Source: Sulfurimonas sp.
Lineage (GTDB): Bacteria > Campylobacterota > Campylobacteria > Campylobacterales > Sulfurimonadaceae
Length of the DNA stretch: 8,343 bases
NCBI GenBank assembly: GCA_027083475.1
Contig: JALWON010000050.1
Span: 1 to 8,343 of the forward strand
Reading direction: 5' to 3'
Shown: one piece after another, positions 4,871 to 8,343 of the stretch
Layout of the letters: each line of letters opens with the position of its first letter
Position numbering within the stretch: the first letter of the stretch is position 1
Notes under the pieces: model-generated
Databases searched by the model: none
The model's input: the letters and a program-made list of their open reading frames with translations, nothing else
What the model was told of the DNA's origin: nothing
Position numbers and translations under genes: made by a program

Positions 4871-6879
4871 CACAAAAGTTCATCTTCCGGACTTACTTCT
4901 TCTTCTAATCTTGGAGGTTTGGAGATGGCACTGAAATACTCTTTTCCCTTGTCTATGTTTACTTCTATAATCCCCTCTGGCTGTTTGAACTTACGTTTTA
5001 CCTGCGGTTTGAGTTTGAGTAGTTTTTCATAATACTTACTAAACGCAGGCCCAGCTACTCTTCCTCCTGTTTCCCCACGGTACATTGGTGAATTATCATC
5101 ATTTCCAAACCAAACCACAGTCTCTATACTTGGGGAGTACCCTGCAAACCAGCCATCAACATTTTTGTTAGTTGTTCCTGTCTTTCCTGCGAGTTCTATA
5201 CCTGCTGCTCTTGCTCTTCGCCCTGTTCCGCGCCGTACAACATCTTGCAAAATTGTTGTCATAATATAAGCCTGTGTCGCAGGTGAGACCTCATAGGAGA
5301 TATCCTCTTTCTCATACATCGTTTTGCCTCCCTGCTCTATGCTACTGATGAGATGTGGCACTTTTTGCACACCATGATTTGCAAAAGAGGTATAATACCC
5401 CGCAAGTTGCAGCGGTGAGAGTGAAATACTTCCTAAAGAGAGTGAGAGATCATGCGGTAAATTTTGAATATGAAATTTATTTAACTCTTTTAAAAGTGCA
5501 TTTAATCCCAGTTCATTGACAAGATTAATTGTTGCAAGGTTGCGTGAATGGACAAGGGCTTCTCGCAGAGGAATTAGCCCTTTATAATCTTTTTCATAGT
5601 TTTTGGGTTGCCATTTTTTCTCTTCTCCATTTTTCTCATAAGAGTAGGTTTTGGCTATATCAACAAGTTTTGTTGCTCCTGAATAACCTAAATTAAGTGC
5701 TACTTGGTAGATAAAAGGCTTAAACGCAGACCCAGGTTGTCTTCGCCCTTGTGTTGCCCTATTGTAAGAACTCTCCTTATAAGAGACACTGCCCACTAAA
5801 GCAAGAACATCTCCAGATGCAGAATCAAGTGATACCAAGGCTCCATTGAGTTTTGACATATTGACATCTCGAAACTCATACGTTTCATCTTCTGTTTTTT
5901 TCGCATACTCAAACCGTTTTAATTCTTGTTCTTTCTTTTTAACACTGCGTTTAAGAGCAAGCTCATAAGCATAATGCAAAGCCTCACGACCTGCGTTTTG
6001 TAAACTTAAATCGATTGTCGTATAAATTTTATAGCCACCGGTTCGTAAATCTTTAATCCCTTTCTCTCGCATAATCCGAGCAACCTCATCCACAATGAAA
6101 GGTGCTTTGTTTTTTGTCAAAGTATCATTATATACTTGAGGAGATTCTGCGAGTGCTTGAGCATAGGCATGTTCATCAATCCAACCAAGGACATGCATAC
6201 GGGTAATAACACGGTTTGCACGCCCCATAGACATCTCATAATTTCTTGTTGGAGCATAGGTACTCGGTGCTTTTGGAAGTCCTACTAAAATAGCAATCTC
6301 TTTGAGAGTTAAGTCTTCCAATCGTTTATGAAAGTAGCCATCAGCCGCTGTTTTAATCCCATAATACCCATGCCCATAATAAATCTCATTTAAGTAGCGT
6401 TCTAAAATCTCTGTTTTTGTTAAAGCCTGCTCAAGTTTAATCGAGTAAATGGCCTCTTTAATTTTTCGTGAGAGTTTTTTCTCTCGTGTTAAAAGAACAT
6501 TTTTGACAAGCTGTTGTGTGATGGTACTTGCTCCCTGTACTGCTTTTCCTGCCTGTACCACCTTAATCACAGCACGAAAAATAGCCTCAACATTAATCCC
6601 GGGATGCTCAAAAAAAGTTGTATCTTCAATGGCAACAAGTGCTTCAATCACACGCGGAGGAATCTCATTAAATGAGGCATAAAAACGATTTTTCTTATAA
6701 AAAACATTCGCAATCCTATCACCGTTTCTATCGTAAATAATTGATGTTGTTGCAGGGTGGTAATTCACAAGTTTGGAGATGTCATAATCGTATGCATAAA
6801 GATAGTAGCCAATAAGTGCAAAAGGCGATAAAAACCCCAAAATCACAATCGTTATAATCAATCTTTTAATCGTTTTCAT
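4867..6879 (-). CDS. pbpA: bifunctional penicillin-binding protein, class A (PBP1A family)
   Basis: Polymerises lipid II into glycan strands and cross-links stem peptides at the outer face of the inner membrane. The 670-residue protein starts with a short cytoplasmic basic end and one membrane anchor (about residues 7-29). The GT51 glycosyltransferase domain spans about 45-225: EDTTFFEHPG with catalytic E85, GASTITQQLVKN at 116-127, and RKIKEAIYSIKLE with the second Glu at E142. The transpeptidase domain spans about 345-620 with S384AFK387, S445RN447 and K566TGT569, all intact. It is shorter than E. coli PBP1A (about 850), apparently lacking the extra OB-fold domain; a Lys/Glu-rich stretch at 310-335 joins the domains. 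The ATG overlaps the ATPase gene stop by four bases (ATGA), so it is the last gene of a coupled operon. The symbol follows Campylobacter usage; mrcA or ponA are equivalents. Confidence 0.95.
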   Translation of the reverse strand: MKTIKRLIITIVILGFLSPFALIGYYLYAYDYDISKLVNYHPATTSIIYDRNGDRIANVFYKKNRFYASFNEIPPRVIEALVAIEDTTFFEHPGINVEAIFRAVIKVVQAGKAVQGASTITQQLVKNVLLTREKKLSRKIKEAIYSIKLEQALTKTEILERYLNEIYYGHGYYGIKTAADGYFHKRLEDLTLKEIAILVGLPKAPSTYAPTRNYEMSMGRANRVITRMHVLGWIDEHAYAQALAESPQVYNDTLTKNKAPFIVDEVARIMREKGIKDLRTGGYKIYTTIDLSLQNAGREALHYAYELALKRSVKKKEQELKRFEYAKKTEDETYEFRDVNMSKLNGALVSLDSASGDVLALVGSVSYKESSYNRATQGRRQPGSAFKPFIYQVALNLGYSGATKLVDIAKTYSYEKNGEEKKWQPKNYEKDYKGLIPLREALVHSRNLATINLVNELGLNALLKELNKFHIQNLPHDLSLSLGSISLSPLQLAGYYTSFANHGVQKVPHLISSIEQGGKTMYEKEDISYEVSPATQAYIMTTILQDVVRRGTGRRARAAGIELAGKTGTTNKNVDGWFAGYSPSIETVVWFGNDDNSPMYRGETGGRVAGPAFSKYYEKLLKLKPQVKRKFKQPEGIIEVNIDKGKEYFSAISKPPRLEEEVSPEDELLW

Positions 6880-7565
6880 GCTCTAAATTTCCTATTTGCA
6901 AAATTCGCTTCTATGAGTGTTTTTGTATACAACTCTTTGGGATTTTCTAATATCTCCGTTATTATACCATCCTCTATAACTTTTCCTTCTTTTATCACAC
7001 AAATATCTTCACAAATTTGTGCAGCAGAGGCAATGTCATGGGTGACAAAAAGCATGAAAAAGTGCTCTTTTTTTTGTAATTTTTTTAAAAGTGCTAAAAC
7101 CATGCTTTTTGTTTTGGGGTCAAGGGCTGTTGTGGGCTCATCAAGCAAAAGCAATTTTGGCTTTGATTCAAGTGCCATAGCAATGACAATACGCTGGAGT
7201 TGCCCGCCTGAGAGTTCAGGAGGAAAACGTTCTAACAGTGTTGCATCTAAGCCCACAGCCTCAAAAAGTTCAAGCACCCGCTCTTTTTTTGCAAAGAATT
7301 GCTTTTTGATTTTTGTGAGTGGGGAGAGTGCTGTAAAAGGGTTTTGTGGCACCAAAGAGAGTGTTTCTCCTGCTTTGAGGACAAAATCAGCATCAACCTG
7401 AAGGGTTTTTTTCATAGAATTTGGAAGCATATCAAGCAGTGCCTTGAGTGTCAAGCTTTTCCCACTCCCACTCTCGCCAACAAGGGCTAAAGAAGAAGTA
7501 ATATTAAAATGAATATCAACGAGCATTGTATCCTCAAACTGGATTTGGAGTTTTTGAATCTTCAT
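6876..7565 (-). CDS. orphan ABC-type ATPase, Opp/Dpp/Nik-like, compact
   Basis: ATP-hydrolysing subunit of an ABC system, but no permease or binding-protein gene lies beside it. All motifs are intact in 229 residues: Walker A GESGSGKS at 30-37, Q-loop Q74, signature LSGGQ at 118-122, Walker B LLLLDEP at 138-144 with E143, and H-loop H176. The NPFTALSPL after the Q-loop and the ELYTKTLIEAN near the end resemble peptide/nickel importer ATPases (OppD, DppD, NikD). Those are about 250-330 residues; this one is shorter between Walker A and Q-loop, between Q-loop and signature, and lacks the C-terminal oligopeptide extension. Its ATG overlaps the bioF stop (ATGA) and its stop overlaps the PBP1A start (ATGA). 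The substrate is unknown: it could pair with a distant permease, or serve an envelope process linked to PBP1A. Confidence 0.92.
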   Translation of the reverse strand: MKIQKLQIQFEDTMLVDIHFNITSSLALVGESGSGKSLTLKALLDMLPNSMKKTLQVDADFVLKAGETLSLVPQNPFTALSPLTKIKKQFFAKKERVLELFEAVGLDATLLERFPPELSGGQLQRIVIAMALESKPKLLLLDEPTTALDPKTKSMVLALLKKLQKKEHFFMLFVTHDIASAAQICEDICVIKEGKVIEDGIITEILENPKELYTKTLIEANFANRKFRA

Positions 7566-8343
7566 GCTCGCAGTTTATCCAGTTTTTGACATACATCTCG
7601 TAAATCTTCTGCACTCTCACCAAGCCGTGCAATGAGACGAATGATCGCTTGAGTAACAGTAGGCTGTCGAATCGCCCCCACACTTACACTAAAATTTTCA
7701 AGTTCATTTTTGATTTCTATTACTCTTTTGTTATCGTTCACAAGCAAAGGCACAATTAAACCTGCAACCTTTATGCCCAACACTTCTTCTATAATTTTTT
7801 GTCTCTTTTGTATTGCTTTTTTGAGCGATTCTTTGTTGTTTTGAATATATTTTAAAGACTCATGAGCTAAGAGTGTATCATATAAAGAGAGTGCAGTTGC
7901 ATAAATGATAGGTTTTGCACGGTTGAGCAAATACTCTACAATGTGCTCACTCGCTAAAATAAATGCACCAAAACTCCCATAGGCCTTGCCAAGTGTTCCC
8001 ATCTTAATATAGTTCTCTTTAATACTGATGTTATAATAATCAAACACACCCATCAGCTCCTCACCAATCACCCCACTACTGTGTGCCTCATCGACAATGA
8101 GCAGCGCATTCTGTGCATCGCAAATTGCAAAAACCTCTTGATGCACCAAATCACCATCCATAGAGTAAATCCCTTCTACAGCAACAATCTTGCGTTTGGC
8201 TTGTGAATTTTCAAGTGCTAAACGCAAGGCATGCATATCATTATGTGGAAAAAACTCTACCTTAATATGAGAAAGTTGTGAAGCTAAGACCCCTGAGGCA
8301 TGGTAGAGTTCATCCATAAAGAGTGTATCGCCTTTGCGTACAA
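7562..8343 (-). CDS. bioF: 8-amino-7-oxononanoate synthase, 5' end cut by window
   Basis: PLP enzyme that condenses pimeloyl-ACP (or CoA) with alanine to give 8-amino-7-oxononanoate, the first ring-forming precursor step of biotin synthesis, in the cytoplasm. The frame is open to the window end, reading VRKGDTLF before the Met at 8317, so that Met is internal. Numbered from it: HAS at 6-8 and HND at 25-27 are family positions; D76-E77-A78-H79 holds the Asp that contacts the PLP ring nitrogen; GTLGKAYGSFG at 107-117 carries the PLP lysine K111; GAIRQPTV at 214-221 fits the C-terminal substrate domain. About 260 of the usual 380 or so residues are visible. Closely related alpha-oxoamine synthases (Kbl, HemA-type) are alternatives, but the C-terminal GAIRQPTV style favours BioF. 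It is the first visible gene of the ATPase-PBP1A operon; its stop overlaps the ATPase ATG (ATGA). Confidence 0.9.
   Translation of the reverse strand, partial: VRKGDTLFMDELYHASGVLASQLSHIKVEFFPHNDMHALRLALENSQAKRKIVAVEGIYSMDGDLVHQEVFAICDAQNALLIVDEAHSSGVIGEELMGVFDYYNISIKENYIKMGTLGKAYGSFGAFILASEHIVEYLLNRAKPIIYATALSLYDTLLAHESLKYIQNNKESLKKAIQKRQKIIEEVLGIKVAGLIVPLLVNDNKRVIEIKNELENFSVSVGAIRQPTVTQAIIRLIARLGESAEDLRDVCQKLDKLRA

Noticed and set aside
5356..5370. TGGCAC followed by TTTTTGCAC on the plus strand, resembling a sigma-54 promoter
   Set aside because: The GG-to-GC spacing is 8 bases instead of the required 10, and it lies antisense inside the PBP1A gene with no downstream plus-strand gene.
6913..7401. 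162-codon plus-strand open frame opposite the ABC ATPase
   Set aside because: Its Ser/Lys/Phe-rich composition is what the complement of the ATPase codons gives; the minus-strand gene has all ABC motifs.

Overview
The window looks like an ordinary chromosomal stretch from an AT-rich, Gram-negative member of the Campylobacterota (epsilonproteobacteria), probably a Sulfurimonas/Sulfurovum-type organism. This rests on the AT-rich codon use, the protein styles (RhlE, PBP1A and BioF variants recognised from memory) and the tight gene packing. The genus is an inference; no marker RNA gene is present. Nine protein-coding genes fill almost the whole window. The two end genes (leuA and bioF) are cut by the window edges.

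Layout. Bases 1-2131 (+ strand): the 3' part of leuA (2-isopropylmalate synthase, long form) overlaps by one base the start of a beta-carbonic anhydrase gene. Bases 2133-3347 (- strand): an RhlE-type DEAD-box RNA helicase, convergent with the carbonic anhydrase gene and one base away from it. Bases 3348-3434: a short divergent promoter region. Bases 3435-4133 (+): an unnamed protein that looks like a shortened, degenerate helicase C-terminal (RecA2) domain with a long lysine-rich tail. Bases 4149-4783 (-): a vapB-vapC toxin-antitoxin pair with its own promoter, which is overlapped by a perfect 18-bp palindrome. Bases 4867-8343 (-): bioF, an orphan ABC ATPase and a class A penicillin-binding protein (PBP1A family), each joined to the next by a 4-base ATGA overlap.

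How the genes work together. The leuA and carbonic anhydrase genes should be co-translated; the enzymes concern leucine biosynthesis and CO2/bicarbonate supply. The helicase and its divergent neighbour probably both act on RNA and may share regulation. The bioF-ATPase-PBP1A set is a translationally coupled operon mixing biotin synthesis, an ATPase of unknown partner and cell-wall synthesis. The vapBC pair is more AT-rich than its surroundings in the lines sampled and looks like a small acquired module placed behind the PBP1A gene.

No tRNA, rRNA, CRISPR array, insertion sequence, phage gene or replication origin was seen, and no stretch longer than 90 bases lacks a gene. The most interesting item is the degenerate helicase-domain protein. 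The window does not clearly contain a dramatic new system.
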